DNA of 64,000 bases from Armatimonadota bacterium (GTDB lineage Bacteria > Armatimonadota > HRBIN16), in assembly GCA_026003175.1 (NCBI GenBank), contig BPGT01000001.1:534839-598838 (forward strand), given 5' to 3'. A program made the position numbers and the translations under genes. The notes beneath the pieces are model-generated. The model worked only from the letters and a program-made list of their open reading frames with translations. It did not search any database and was not told where the DNA came from. This document shows, in pieces, positions 55,974-64,000 of this stretch. Each line of letters starts with the position of its first letter. Position 1 is the stretch's first letter.

Positions 55974-56260
55974 GATCGCCGTACGAGATTATTCTGCACC
56001 CCGTGATTACCGAGCGAAGCACCGACAACGCCCGCATGGGGCGATATACCTTCGCCGTGGCGCCGGACGCGAACAAGATAGACATCAAGCGGGCGGTGGA
56101 AGCCATTTACCGTGTGAACGTGCTGAAAGTGAACGTGATGAACGTACGCGGTAAACGCCGACGAATCGGGAGGATGCCCGCTGGCGAAACCGCCGGCTGG
56201 AAGAAGGCGATTGTGACGGTGCAACCGGGGCAGCGCATCGAGGCGTTCGAGGTGACGTAA
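55970..56260 (+). CDS. rplW: 50S ribosomal protein L23
   Basis: A 96-residue L23: EIILHPVITERSTDNARMGR, KIDIKRAVEAIYRVNVLKVN, then the basic loop GKRRRIGRMPAGETAGWKKA. Docking site of trigger factor at the tunnel exit. ATG 55970 makes ATGA with rplD and has AGGAGG 10 bases upstream; an ATG at 55961 is too near that site. Confidence 0.94.
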   Translation: MRSPYEIILHPVITERSTDNARMGRYTFAVAPDANKIDIKRAVEAIYRVNVLKVNVMNVRGKRRRIGRMPAGETAGWKKAIVTVQPGQRIEAFEVT

Positions 56261-56289
56261 TGGCAACAGGAGGCGCAAAGGAGTAAGCC

Positions 56290-57117
56290 ATGCCGATACG
56301 ACAGTTAAAACCGACCTCTCCGGGGCGCCGCTTTATGGCGGTGTCTACCTTTGAGGAGATTACACGCGAAGAGCCCGAGAAGTCGTTGCTCGCGCCGCTG
56401 AAGAAAAGCGGTGGGCGCAATAATCAAGGACGTATAACCGTCCGCTTCCGCGGCGGTGGCAATAAGCGGCGCTATCGCATTATCGATTTCAAGCGCGACA
56501 AAATCGGCGTGCCGGGCAAGGTGGTCAGCATCGAGTACGACCCCAACCGGTCGGCGCGCATCGCTCTGATACAATACGCAGATGGTGAAAAGCGGTACAT
56601 CCTCTGCCCGGACGGGTTGAAAGTGGGCGACCAAGTGCTTAGCGGCGAGAACGCCGACATCAAGCCGGGCAATGCCCTGCCGTTGCGAGCGATTCCGCTG
56701 GGCACGGTGATACACAATATCGAGCTGGTGCCGGGCAAGGGGGGGCAGCTGGTGCGCAGCGCAGGCACGGCAGCCCAGCTGGTTGCCAAAGAGGGGAAGT
56801 ACGCGCAGGTGCGCCTGCCCTCCGGTGAGGTGCGCATGATACACCTCGAGTGCAAGGCGACCATCGGTCAGGTTGGGCACGCCGAGCACGAGAACGAATC
56901 ACTGGGCAAAGCGGGTAAGAGCCGCTATCTGGGCAGACGCCCGCACGTGCGTGGCTCGGCGATGACGCCGCGCGACCACCCGCATGGTGGTGGCGAGGGC
57001 AAGGCGCCGATCGGTCGACGTGGTGGTCCGGTCACGCCGTGGGGCAAACCCACGCTGGGCAAGAAGACCCGCCGGCGCAAGCGGTCGGACAAGTTCATCG
57101 TACGGCGGCGCAAGTAA
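56290..57117 (+). CDS. rplB: 50S ribosomal protein L2
   Basis: A 275-residue L2: [40 protein letters not shown], and the invariant [20 protein letters not shown] with its key histidine. Required for subunit association and peptidyl transfer. Confidence 0.97.
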   Translation: MPIRQLKPTSPGRRFMAVSTFEEITREEPEKSLLAPLKKSGGRNNQGRITVRFRGGGNKRRYRIIDFKRDKIGVPGKVVSIEYDPNRSARIALIQYADGEKRYILCPDGLKVGDQVLSGENADIKPGNALPLRAIPLGTVIHNIELVPGKGGQLVRSAGTAAQLVAKEGKYAQVRLPSGEVRMIHLECKATIGQVGHAEHENESLGKAGKSRYLGRRPHVRGSAMTPRDHPHGGGEGKAPIGRRGGPVTPWGKPTLGKKTRRRKRSDKFIVRRRK

Positions 57118-57147
57118 TACGAGCAAGGCGACTGGAGGAGCGTTGGT

Positions 57148-57435
57148 ATGTCACGTTCGATCAAAAAGGGACCGTATGTCGACCCGAAGCTGATGAAGAA
57201 AATCCAGGCGCTCAACGCCACCGGCGAGAAGCGGATTATCAAGACCTGGTCACGCCGGTCCACTATCCTGCCCGCAATGGTCGGACACACCATTGCGGTA
57301 CATGATGGCAGGAAGCACGTGCCGGTGTTCATCACGGAGAATATGATTGGACACAAGCTGGGTGAGTTCGCCCCGACCCGCACCTTCCGGGGGCATCCGG
57401 GGCACCACACCGACCGCACAACACGCAAGAAGTGA
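57148..57435 (+). CDS. rpsS: 30S ribosomal protein S19
   Basis: A 95-residue S19: [40 protein letters not shown], and [20 protein letters not shown]. 30S head protein near the A site. Confidence 0.97.
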   Translation: MSRSIKKGPYVDPKLMKKIQALNATGEKRIIKTWSRRSTILPAMVGHTIAVHDGRKHVPVFITENMIGHKLGEFAPTRTFRGHPGHHTDRTTRKK

Positions 57436-57444
57436 GGCAGAGAG

Positions 57445-57867
57445 ATGGCACACGCAATAGCAAAATACGTGCGTGTATCGCCGCGTAAAGCGCGGTTGCT
57501 CATAGAGGCGATTCGGGGACAGTATGTACCCGAGGCCGTGGCGTTTCTGCGCTTTTCGCCGCAACGTGCCGCCCGTCCTATCCTGAAGGTAGTGCAATCG
57601 GCGGCAGCAAATGCAGCGTTCTTGGCGGAGCGCGACGGGGGGACCATCGACGAAAACGCGCTGAAAATCGTGCATGCTGTCGTGGACGAAGGTCCCCGCT
57701 TGAAGCGTTACCGCCCGCGCGCGATGGGACGTGCTTATCCCATCATCAAGCCCACCTGCCATATCAGGGTAGAGGTGGAGGAAGTACCGCGCCCACAGCC
57801 TGCGGGGCGACGAGCGCGACATACCGACGGCGGAACCGCGCCGAAAGCACCGACGAGCGAAAGCTAG
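57445..57867 (+). CDS. rplV: 50S ribosomal protein L22
   Basis: A 140-residue L22: [20 protein letters not shown], then the tunnel hairpin [20 protein letters not shown]. The last 25 residues ([20 protein letters not shown]) are a polar tail beyond the usual 110-residue fold. Confidence 0.95.
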   Translation: MAHAIAKYVRVSPRKARLLIEAIRGQYVPEAVAFLRFSPQRAARPILKVVQSAAANAAFLAERDGGTIDENALKIVHAVVDEGPRLKRYRPRAMGRAYPIIKPTCHIRVEVEEVPRPQPAGRRARHTDGGTAPKAPTSES

Positions 57868-57893
57868 CGTGAGAGAACCGAAGGAGGTTCAGT

Positions 57894-58724
57894 TTGGGAC
57901 AGAAGATTCATCCAATCGGTTTTCGCGTGGGTATTATCCGCGACTGGGACAGTCGCTGGTACTCGGCGAAGGACTACGCAAAATGGGTATATGAGGATTA
58001 CAAGATACGTCGCTTCTTGAAAAAGGACTTGCCCAAGCGTCGTCCGGAACTGGCTTCGGCAGCCATTTCGCGCGTGGAGATCGAGCGCGCAGCGAATCGG
58101 GTCGAAGTTACCATCTTCTCGGCGCGGCCGGGCATCCTGATTGGTCGGCAGGGACGAGGGTTGGAAGAGATACGCCAGGCACTGGTGCATCTGCTCGACC
58201 CGACGTACCGCTGGCGTGCGGCACGCCAGAAAGATGCTCGTCCGAACGTGGAGGTACACGTGCACGTGCAAGAGGTCAACGAGCCGGATAAGGATGCGCA
58301 GCTGGTGGCGGAGAACATTGCCCAGCAAATCTCGCGCCGTGTGTCGTACAAGCGCGCCATGCGGCAGGCTATCCTGCGCACCATGCGTGCAGGGGCACTG
58401 GGCATCAAGGTGCGTGTAGCAGGTCGCCTTGCTGGCGCGGAAATGGCGCGTTCCGAAGTGGATAAGATGGGCAAGATTCCTTTGCAGACCATACGAGCGG
58501 ACGTGGATTACGGTTTTGCAGAAGCACCCACGACCTACGGCAACATCGGCGTGAAGGTGTGGATTTATCGCGGCGATATTCTGCCCGGACAGAAGGTGGA
58601 AGAAGAGAGCCGGGAAGTGACACCGGTAGTGCCACAGGAAGGCGAACGTCCCGCCGGACGCCGCCGCCGGGGTCGCCGGGGAGGAAGGAGGCAACGCGGC
58701 AATGTTGATGCCGAAACGAGTTAA
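57894..58724 (+). CDS. rpsC: 30S ribosomal protein S3
   Basis: A 276-residue S3: [22 protein letters not shown] domain with [20 protein letters not shown], then [20 protein letters not shown]. The C terminus is an Arg/Gly-rich tail ([19 protein letters not shown]) that overlaps the start of rplP by 23 bases. TTG start at 57894, with AAGGAGG 6 bases upstream. Confidence 0.96.
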   Translation: MGQKIHPIGFRVGIIRDWDSRWYSAKDYAKWVYEDYKIRRFLKKDLPKRRPELASAAISRVEIERAANRVEVTIFSARPGILIGRQGRGLEEIRQALVHLLDPTYRWRAARQKDARPNVEVHVHVQEVNEPDKDAQLVAENIAQQISRRVSYKRAMRQAILRTMRAGALGIKVRVAGRLAGAEMARSEVDKMGKIPLQTIRADVDYGFAEAPTTYGNIGVKVWIYRGDILPGQKVEEESREVTPVVPQEGERPAGRRRRGRRGGRRQRGNVDAETS

Positions 58725-59247
58725 GTATCGCCGACAACATCGCGGGCGACGTAAGGGCAAGGCGTCGGGAGCCACCAAGCTGGATTTCGGCGAGTACGGG
58801 CTGCAGGCGCTGGAGTCCTGCTGGATGACCAGCAACCAGATTGAAGCCGCCCGTATCGCGATGACCCGTCACGTGCGCCGTGGCGGAAAAATCTGGATTC
58901 GCGTCTTTCCCGATAAGCCCTACACCAAAAAGCCCGCGGAGACCCGCATGGGCAGCGGCAAGGGCGCGCCAGCGGGATGGGTAGCAGTAGTGAAACCAGG
59001 ACGTATTCTGTTCGAGATGGCTGGCGTGCCGGAAGATCTGGCACGCGAAGCGATGCGCCTGGCATCGCATAAACTACCGATTGCTACCAAATTCGTTACA
59101 CGACGGGATTTCGAGGGAGAATATGAAACCGTTGAAACCAGAGGAACTCCGCAAGCTGAGCCTGCCGGAGCTGCAGCAGAGGCTGCAGCAGGAAATGGAG
59201 AGGCTGTTCCAACTCCGACAGAACAAGGCAATGCGGAAATTGAGTGA
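58702..59247 (+). CDS. rplP: 50S ribosomal protein L16 with a C-terminal extension over rpmC
   Basis: The L16 core is standard: [20 protein letters not shown], then [20 protein letters not shown], then [17 protein letters not shown] near residue 134, where L16 normally ends. Here there is no stop and the frame continues for about 45 residues of Ala/Glu/Pro-rich sequence ([20 protein letters not shown]) to 59247. That stretch lies out of frame over the first 125 bases of rpmC. The total is 181 residues against the usual 136-145. L16 sits at the tRNA-binding face of the 50S. Whether the extension is stable protein is unknown. Confidence 0.94.
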   Translation: MLMPKRVKYRRQHRGRRKGKASGATKLDFGEYGLQALESCWMTSNQIEAARIAMTRHVRRGGKIWIRVFPDKPYTKKPAETRMGSGKGAPAGWVAVVKPGRILFEMAGVPEDLAREAMRLASHKLPIATKFVTRRDFEGEYETVETRGTPQAEPAGAAAEAAAGNGEAVPTPTEQGNAEIE

Positions 59248-59335
59248 TACAGCAAGCATCCGCATCACGCGGCATAACATCGCGCGCCTGCATACCATCA
59301 TCACCGAGAAGCAGCGTGCGCAAAAGAGCGCGTAA
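59123..59335 (+). CDS. rpmC: 50S ribosomal protein L29
   Basis: A 70-residue L29: [20 protein letters not shown], then [20 protein letters not shown] and [14 protein letters not shown]. Two-helix protein at the tunnel exit. GAGGGAGAAT precedes the ATG. Its 5' end is also read in another frame as the rplP extension. Confidence 0.93.
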   Translation: MKPLKPEELRKLSLPELQQRLQQEMERLFQLRQNKAMRKLSDTASIRITRHNIARLHTIITEKQRAQKSA

Positions 59336-59353
59336 CGGATGGGGGGAACATCA

Positions 59354-59626
59354 ATGGCTGAAAACAAGGTAATCACGCGCGGACGCCGCAAAGTGCGTGT
59401 GGGAGTGGTGGTCAGCGACCGGATGGACAAAACGGTGGTGGTGGCCGTTGAGCGTATCATGCGCCACCCGCTGTACGGCAAAACAGTCAAGCGCACCAAG
59501 AAGTTCCACGCGCACGATGAGAACAACGAGTGTCGGGTGGGCGATGTGGTGGAAATTATGGAGACCCGCCCCCTGAGCAAAACAAAGCGCTGGCGTGTGT
59601 CGCGCGTGGTGCAGAAGGCACAGTAG
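59354..59626 (+). CDS. rpsQ: 30S ribosomal protein S17
   Basis: A 90-residue S17: [20 protein letters not shown], then [20 protein letters not shown] and [21 protein letters not shown] 59354 is preferred over 59339 because the family begins at the Lys/Arg-rich stretch and a G-run lies 7 bases upstream. Confidence 0.96.
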   Translation: MAENKVITRGRRKVRVGVVVSDRMDKTVVVAVERIMRHPLYGKTVKRTKKFHAHDENNECRVGDVVEIMETRPLSKTKRWRVSRVVQKAQ

Positions 59627-59641
59627 GGGAGGTATCTGGCA

Positions 59642-60010
59642 ATGATACAGATATATACCCGGCTTAAGGCTGCTGACAACTCGGGCGCGCGCGAGCTGAT
59701 GTGTATCCGCGTACTGAAAGGATCGAACACTCGCTACGCTCGCGTGGGTGATGTGATTGTGGCCGTAGTGAAGTCGGCAACGCCCGGAATGCCGGTCAAA
59801 AAGAGCGATATCGTCAAGGCGGTGGTGGTTCGCACTAAACAACCTATTCGCCGCCCCGACGGCTCGACGCTGCGATTCGACGAGAACGCCGCCGTGGTGG
59901 TAACCAACAGTCTGGAGCCTCGCGGCACACGCATTTTCGGACCTGTGGCGCGCGAGCTGCGCGAGCGCAACTTTATGCGCATCATCTCGCTGGCGCCGGA
60001 AGTGCTGTAG
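59642..60010 (+). CDS. rplN: 50S ribosomal protein L14
   Basis: A 122-residue L14: [40 protein letters not shown], and the end [12 protein letters not shown]. Full length. Confidence 0.97.
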   Translation: MIQIYTRLKAADNSGARELMCIRVLKGSNTRYARVGDVIVAVVKSATPGMPVKKSDIVKAVVVRTKQPIRRPDGSTLRFDENAAVVVTNSLEPRGTRIFGPVARELRERNFMRIISLAPEVL

Positions 60011-60022
60011 GAGAGGAGACCC

Positions 60023-60406
60023 ATGAGCACTGCAACTGCCAAGAAAAAGCAGAGCGGACGCATGGTGCGCCCGCTGAAAATACGCAAGGACGACATCGTA
60101 GAGGTTATCGCGGGCAAAGATCGGGGCAAGCGGGGCAAGGTGATACATACCATCCCACGCGAGAATCGCGTGCTGGTAGACGGAGTAAACCTGGTAACCC
60201 GCCACCAGAAGCCCCGTCCCACCAGCCGCGCTACCCCGCAAACGCAGACGGGGCGTGTGGTGAAGCCGGCTCCCTTGCATGTATCGAAGGTGATGTTGGT
60301 GTGTCCGCGCTGTAACCAGCGGACGCGCATCGCCATCTCGTTCACCTCGGATGGCAAACGGGTTCGCACCTGCAAGAAGTGTAAGGAGTATATCGACTCA
60401 GTGTAG
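60023..60406 (+). CDS. rplX: 50S ribosomal protein L24
   Basis: A 127-residue L24: a KOW start KIRKDDIVEVIAGKDRGKRG, then HQKPRPTSRATPQTQTGRVV. It ends in a zinc-ribbon-like segment, MLVCPRCNQRTRIAIS and RTCKKCKEY, two CxxC pairs as found in one subset of L24 proteins. Assembly initiator of the 50S. Confidence 0.95.
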   Translation: MSTATAKKKQSGRMVRPLKIRKDDIVEVIAGKDRGKRGKVIHTIPRENRVLVDGVNLVTRHQKPRPTSRATPQTQTGRVVKPAPLHVSKVMLVCPRCNQRTRIAISFTSDGKRVRTCKKCKEYIDSV

Positions 60407-60449
60407 ATAGCATCCGCCGAATCAGGCGGCCATGGAGTGGTGTGAAGCG

Positions 60450-61022
60450 ATGAGTGAAACGACAACACAAACCCGATACGTGTCGCGGCTCAAAGAGAAA
60501 TACTATAAGGAAGTGGTACCCCAGCTGATGCAACAGTTCGGGTATAAGTCCATCATGCAGGTACCACGCCTGGTCAAAATAGTCATCAACATGGGCGTGG
60601 GACAGGGCGAGCAGGACCCGAAGCAGCTGGATGGGGCGGTGCGCGACCTCGCGGCTATCTCCGGGCAAAAACCGGTGGTTACCCGCGCGCGCAAGTCCAT
60701 CTCCAACTTCCGTATTCGACAGGGGCATCGCATCGGTGCGAAGGTAACCCTGCGTGGCGACCGGATGTACGACTTTCTGGATAAGCTGATGAACATCGTG
60801 TTGCCGCGCGTGCGCGACTTCCAGGGTGTCTCACCCAACTCGTTCGATGGGCGCGGGAACTTTTCGATGGGGATGCGCGAGCAGCTGGTGTTTCCCGAAA
60901 TCGTCTACGATCAGGTAGACCGTATTCGGGGCATGGACATCTGTATCGTGACTACCGCGCGTACCGACGAGGAAGCCCGTGCGCTGCTAAAGGCACTGGG
61001 TATGCCGTTCCGACAGCGATGA
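60450..61022 (+). CDS. rplE: 50S ribosomal protein L5
   Basis: A 190-residue L5: [40 protein letters not shown], and [20 protein letters not shown]. It binds 5S rRNA. In most spc operons rpsZ/rpsN follows directly; here an EF-G-like gene intervenes. Confidence 0.96.
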   Translation: MSETTTQTRYVSRLKEKYYKEVVPQLMQQFGYKSIMQVPRLVKIVINMGVGQGEQDPKQLDGAVRDLAAISGQKPVVTRARKSISNFRIRQGHRIGAKVTLRGDRMYDFLDKLMNIVLPRVRDFQGVSPNSFDGRGNFSMGMREQLVFPEIVYDQVDRIRGMDICIVTTARTDEEARALLKALGMPFRQR

Positions 61023-61085
61023 CCTGTGCTAAACTGTTCATGGTGAAGCCGTAATTGGGGGAACTGAAGACAGGAGGGCGTTTCG

Positions 61086-63170
61086 GTGAAACAGGTTGGC
61101 ATCAAGGCGATACGCAACGTGGCTTTCGTAGGGCATGGAGGCTCCGGCAAAACCAGCCTCACGGAGGCGTTGCTGTTCATCACCGGCGGCATCGACCGCA
61201 TGGGCAAGGTGGAAGACGGTAATACTGTGTCGGATTTCGATGCAGATGAAGTCAAGCGCAAAATCAGCATCAACGCCTCCGTGGTGCCCGTCGAGTGGAA
61301 GGAGCATAAAATAAACATTATCGACGCCCCTGGCTACCTGGACTTTGTTGGGGATATGGTGGGTGCGCTGCATGTAGCGGACGCTGCCGTGCTGGTGACC
61401 CCGGCACAAAGCGCTCCGGAAGTGGGCTTCGACATCGCGCTGGAGTATATCGAGAAACGCGGCATCGCCCGTGCGGTGTTCATCAGCAAGATGGACCGCG
61501 AGAACGCCGACTACGAGGCGCGTTTGAAAGAACTGCGTGAGCGGTTTGGCTCGCGGGTGGTTCCGGTTATCGTGCCAATTGGCGCCGAGGCAGCATTTGA
61601 AGGCGTTATCGACCTGATCTCGATGCGGGCAGTGCGTGGTGTGGGCGCCAAAGCCACCGAGTCAGAGATACCCGCCTCCCTGCAAGAGCAGGTGAACGGG
61701 TATCACGAGTGGCTGGAGGAATCGGCAGCGGAGGGCGACGATGAACTCACGCTCAAGTACCTGGAGGGCGAGCCCCTGAGCACCGAAGAGGTGCGTCGTG
61801 GACTGAAGGAGGGAATCGCCAGCGGGAAGCTGATACCCGTGTTGTGCGGCTCTGCTAGCAACCTGAACGGCTTGACTGCCTTCCTGGACTTCATCGTCGG
61901 CGAGTTCCCCTCGCCGGCAGACATGCCGCCTGTCAAGGGCACCAATCCACAAACCGGACAGGAGGAGACGCGCAAGCCGGACGACAACGAGCCGCTGGCA
62001 GCGTTTGTGTTCAAGACAATGGCGGACCCGTACGTGGGCAAGCTCACCTACTTCCGCGTGATCTCGGGTGTGTTGCGCTCCGACAGCCATGTGTGGAACG
62101 CCAACAAAGAGCGCGATGAGCGTGTGGGGCAGATTTTCTTCGTGCGAGGTAAACAGCAAGAGCCGACACCTGCGGTGCACGCAGGCGACATTGGCGCGAT
62201 TGCTAAGCTGCAGGAAACCAGCACTGGCGACACACTGACCGACCGCGCCAAGCCCATTATCCTGCCGGGCATCGAGTTTCCTGCGCCAGTGTATAGTGTG
62301 GCGATTCGCGCTAAGAGCAAAGCGGACGAGGACCGTTTGGGCCCCGCCCTGAACCGCCTGGCGGAAGAGGACCCGACCTTCCGCTACTACCGCGACCCCG
62401 AAACGGGACAAACGGTGATTTCAGGCATGGGTGAATCGCATCTGGACGTCGTTATCGAGCGGATGAAGCGCAAGTTCGGCACGGAAGTGAACGTTGAGGA
62501 ACTGCGCATTCCCTATCGCGAGACCATTCGCAGCAAGGCGCAGGCACAAGGCAAGCACAAAAAACAGACCGGCGGTCGCGGACAGTACGGCGACTGCTGG
62601 ATTGAGATAGAACCCTATCCCGATGGCGAGTTCCTGTTTGAGGACCGCATTGTGGGCGGCGTGATCCCGAAGCAGTATATCCCTGCAGTGGAAAAAGGCG
62701 TGCGCGACGCGATGCGCCGAGGCGTGCTGGCTGGCTATCCGGTTGTCAACGTCAAGTGCGCCGTGTACGATGGTTCGTACCATACGGTAGACTCGTCGGA
62801 CCAGGCGTTCCAGATAGCAGGTAGCCTCGCGTTCCAGAACGCCGCCGCCAAAGCGAACATGGTGTTGCTGGAGCCGGTGCTGAAGGTGGAGATTATTGTG
62901 CCGGAAGAGTTTCTGGGCGACGTCATTAGCGACCTGAACGGCAAGCGCGGGCGCGTGATGGGCACTGAGAGCGCAGGCCCCGGCAAGCAGAAAATCACCG
63001 CGCTGGTGCCGCAGGCGGAGATGGTGCGCTACGCGATTGACCTGCGTTCCATCACGCGCGGGCGTGGGCGATTCTCCACCGAGTTCTCGCACTACGACGA
63101 GGTGCCGGCGCACATCGCCCAGCAGATTATCGAACGCGCCAAGAAAGAGCGTGCCGAGGCGGAGAAATAG
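61086..63170 (+). CDS. Divergent second elongation factor G (EF-G2-like)
   Basis: A 694-residue translational GTPase with EF-G domains but altered GTPase motifs. G1 is [16 protein letters not shown]3 reads [20 protein letters not shown] where canonical EF-G has DTPGHVDF, and G4 reads [11 protein letters not shown] where NKMD is usual. The domain IV stretch [20 protein letters not shown] is present. The altered G3 histidine (Tyr here) is the catalytic residue of translational GTPases, so hydrolysis may be slow or specialised. EF-G2 paralogues are known in several phyla and may act in rescue or recycling. GTG start with AGGAGGG 7 bases upstream. It sits between rplE and rpsZ, so it is made with ribosomal proteins. 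Confidence 0.9.
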   Translation: MKQVGIKAIRNVAFVGHGGSGKTSLTEALLFITGGIDRMGKVEDGNTVSDFDADEVKRKISINASVVPVEWKEHKINIIDAPGYLDFVGDMVGALHVADAAVLVTPAQSAPEVGFDIALEYIEKRGIARAVFISKMDRENADYEARLKELRERFGSRVVPVIVPIGAEAAFEGVIDLISMRAVRGVGAKATESEIPASLQEQVNGYHEWLEESAAEGDDELTLKYLEGEPLSTEEVRRGLKEGIASGKLIPVLCGSASNLNGLTAFLDFIVGEFPSPADMPPVKGTNPQTGQEETRKPDDNEPLAAFVFKTMADPYVGKLTYFRVISGVLRSDSHVWNANKERDERVGQIFFVRGKQQEPTPAVHAGDIGAIAKLQETSTGDTLTDRAKPIILPGIEFPAPVYSVAIRAKSKADEDRLGPALNRLAEEDPTFRYYRDPETGQTVISGMGESHLDVVIERMKRKFGTEVNVEELRIPYRETIRSKAQAQGKHKKQTGGRGQYGDCWIEIEPYPDGEFLFEDRIVGGVIPKQYIPAVEKGVRDAMRRGVLAGYPVVNVKCAVYDGSYHTVDSSDQAFQIAGSLAFQNAAAKANMVLLEPVLKVEIIVPEEFLGDVISDLNGKRGRVMGTESAGPGKQKITALVPQAEMVRYAIDLRSITRGRGRFSTEFSHYDEVPAHIAQQIIERAKKERAEAEK

Positions 63171-63185
63171 ATGACCGTCTGTAGC

Positions 63186-63203
63186 CGCAACCTTCAGGTT
63201 GCG
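63186..63203 (+). repeat. Small hairpin between the EF-G2 gene and rpsZ
   Basis: CGCAACC TTCA GGTTGCG, a 7-bp perfect stem with a TTCA loop, 15 bases after the EF-G2 stop. Seen once in this window. Confidence 0.5.
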
Positions 63204-63226
63204 CAGTTATCAGGAGGGAGTGACCT

Positions 63227-63412
63227 GTGGCAAAAGAGTGTTTGAAAGTGAAAGCGCGGCGCCCGCAGAAGTTCAAGGTGCGTGAGTACCACCGTTGCAG
63301 CATCTGCGGTCGCCCCCGCGGATATATTCGCAAATTCGGTTTGTGCCGAATCTGCTTCCGCGAGATGGCACATCGCGGGCTACTGCCCGGTGTCAAAAAA
63401 GCATCGTGGTAA
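63227..63412 (+). CDS. rpsZ: 30S ribosomal protein S14 type Z (zinc form)
   Basis: A 61-residue S14 of the short zinc-binding type: [20 protein letters not shown] with CSIC, then [20 protein letters not shown] with CRIC. GTG start at 63227, with AGGAGGGAG upstream. Confidence 0.96.
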   Translation: MAKECLKVKARRPQKFKVREYHRCSICGRPRGYIRKFGLCRICFREMAHRGLLPGVKKASW

Positions 63413-63490
63413 CGGGGATGGATACCTTCGCCGTGCCTGACAGGCGCGCAGCGAACCGTCCATCACACCAGGAAGAAGGAGGAAAAAATC

Positions 63491-63901
63491 ATGCCTGTCA
63501 ACGACCCGATTGCGGATATGTTGACACGCATCCGCAATGCCAACATGGCACTCCACGAGACAGTGGAGATGGATGCGTCCAAAATCAAAGTGGAAATTTG
63601 CCGAATCCTCAAGGAAGAAGGCTACATCAAGGACTACGAGGTCATTGAGGCAAAGCCTCAAAACCGCTTGCGCATTACTTTGAAGTACGGTGCGAAACAG
63701 GGCAGGACGCGCGAACGCGCGATTACCAACCTGCGCCGGATAAGCAAGCCGGGGCTGCGGGTGTATCGCAAGGCAAAGGACCTGAAGCCTGTCTATTTCG
63801 GCTTCGGTACGGCAATTGTCAGCACTTCGCGCGGTATCATGACCGACAAACAGGCTCGCCGACTGGGCTTGGGAGGCGAAGTGCTGGCGGAAGTGTGGTA
63901 A
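63491..63901 (+). CDS. rpsH: 30S ribosomal protein S8
   Basis: A 136-residue S8: [20 protein letters not shown], then [20 protein letters not shown] and [20 protein letters not shown]. It binds the central domain of 16S rRNA and autoregulates spc operons in some bacteria. Confidence 0.97.
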   Translation: MPVNDPIADMLTRIRNANMALHETVEMDASKIKVEICRILKEEGYIKDYEVIEAKPQNRLRITLKYGAKQGRTRERAITNLRRISKPGLRVYRKAKDLKPVYFGFGTAIVSTSRGIMTDKQARRLGLGGEVLAEVW

Positions 63902-63937
63902 AATAGAGTTCGCACCGGGGAAAAGGAGTGTTGTCGT

Positions 63938-64000
63938 ATGTCACGTATAGGCAAAAAACCGATACCCATCCCGCAGGGAGTAGATGTGCAGTGGGAGCCT
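63938..64000 (+). CDS. rplF: 50S ribosomal protein L6, N-terminal start (partial)
   Basis: The first 21 residues (MSRIGKKPIPIPQGVDVQWE) match the L6 start and the position in the spc operon; the gene runs off the right edge. AAAAGGAG lies 9-10 bases before the ATG. Confidence 0.9.
   Translation, partial: MSRIGKKPIPIPQGVDVQWEP

Overview
The window is a GC-rich bacterial chromosome segment with dense protein coding, one tRNA and no rRNA. I infer a Gram-negative-type, free-living bacterium, most likely Armatimonadota or a close neighbour. The grounds are a DUF1559-type pseudopilin with an H-x9-DG tail, a secreted dockerin protein, a Uma2-family protein, menaquinone-type UbiE plus polyprenyl synthase, the prkA/yhbH/spoVR set, and repeated C-rich intergenic elements. 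This placement is not proven. Promoters are easy to read: many are TTGACA, 17 bases, TATACT or close variants.

Layout. 1-4.2 kb: end of a histidine kinase, an NtrC-like regulator without a DNA-binding domain, a REC-PilZ protein and ComM/YifB. 4.2-8.5 kb: Uma2 protein (minus), rarA, tRNA-Gln(CTG), ubiE and a polyprenyl diphosphate synthase (menaquinone). 8.5-14.4 kb: the protein quality-control run tig-clpP-clpX-lon, with an odd promoter/hairpin leader before tig. 14.4-18.4 kb: an accessory island with decayed gene traces, then a minus-strand operon of a small secreted peptide, a secreted caspase-like (clan CD) protease candidate and a membrane-anchored PepSY-like protein, followed by a tandem array of five ~102-bp C-rich repeats. 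18.4-21.7 kb: a PhoR/PhoB-type two-component pair and a barrel-sandwich/KOW-like protein. 21.8-27.7 kb: spoVR, a broken HEPN/MNT toxin-antitoxin pair, yhbH and prkA. 27.8-40.9 kb: pilT, padR with a HAAS-like membrane protein, a dockerin protein, a rhomboid-TPR protein, moxR, an SDR, a large secreted zincin candidate, a frameshifted P-II gene, a pseudopilin and maf. 41.0-64.0 kb: rpoB-rpoC, then the str, S10 and spc ribosomal operons through the start of rplF, with a second EF-G gene placed between rplE and rpsZ.

How it fits together. The right third is the core transcription and translation machinery in near-canonical order. The left part mixes signalling, proteostasis and quinone synthesis. 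The strongest candidate for something undescribed is the peptide/caspase-like/PepSY operon at 15.5-17.7 kb. It has a consensus promoter and TTGA translational coupling. Other noteworthy items are a zinc-ribbon insertion in RpoB, a 125-nt out-of-frame overlap of rplP with rpmC, a secreted HExxH protein, and compound intergenic repeats that appear to have entered or replaced decayed genes. All functional calls rest on motifs and context read by eye; no database search was possible.
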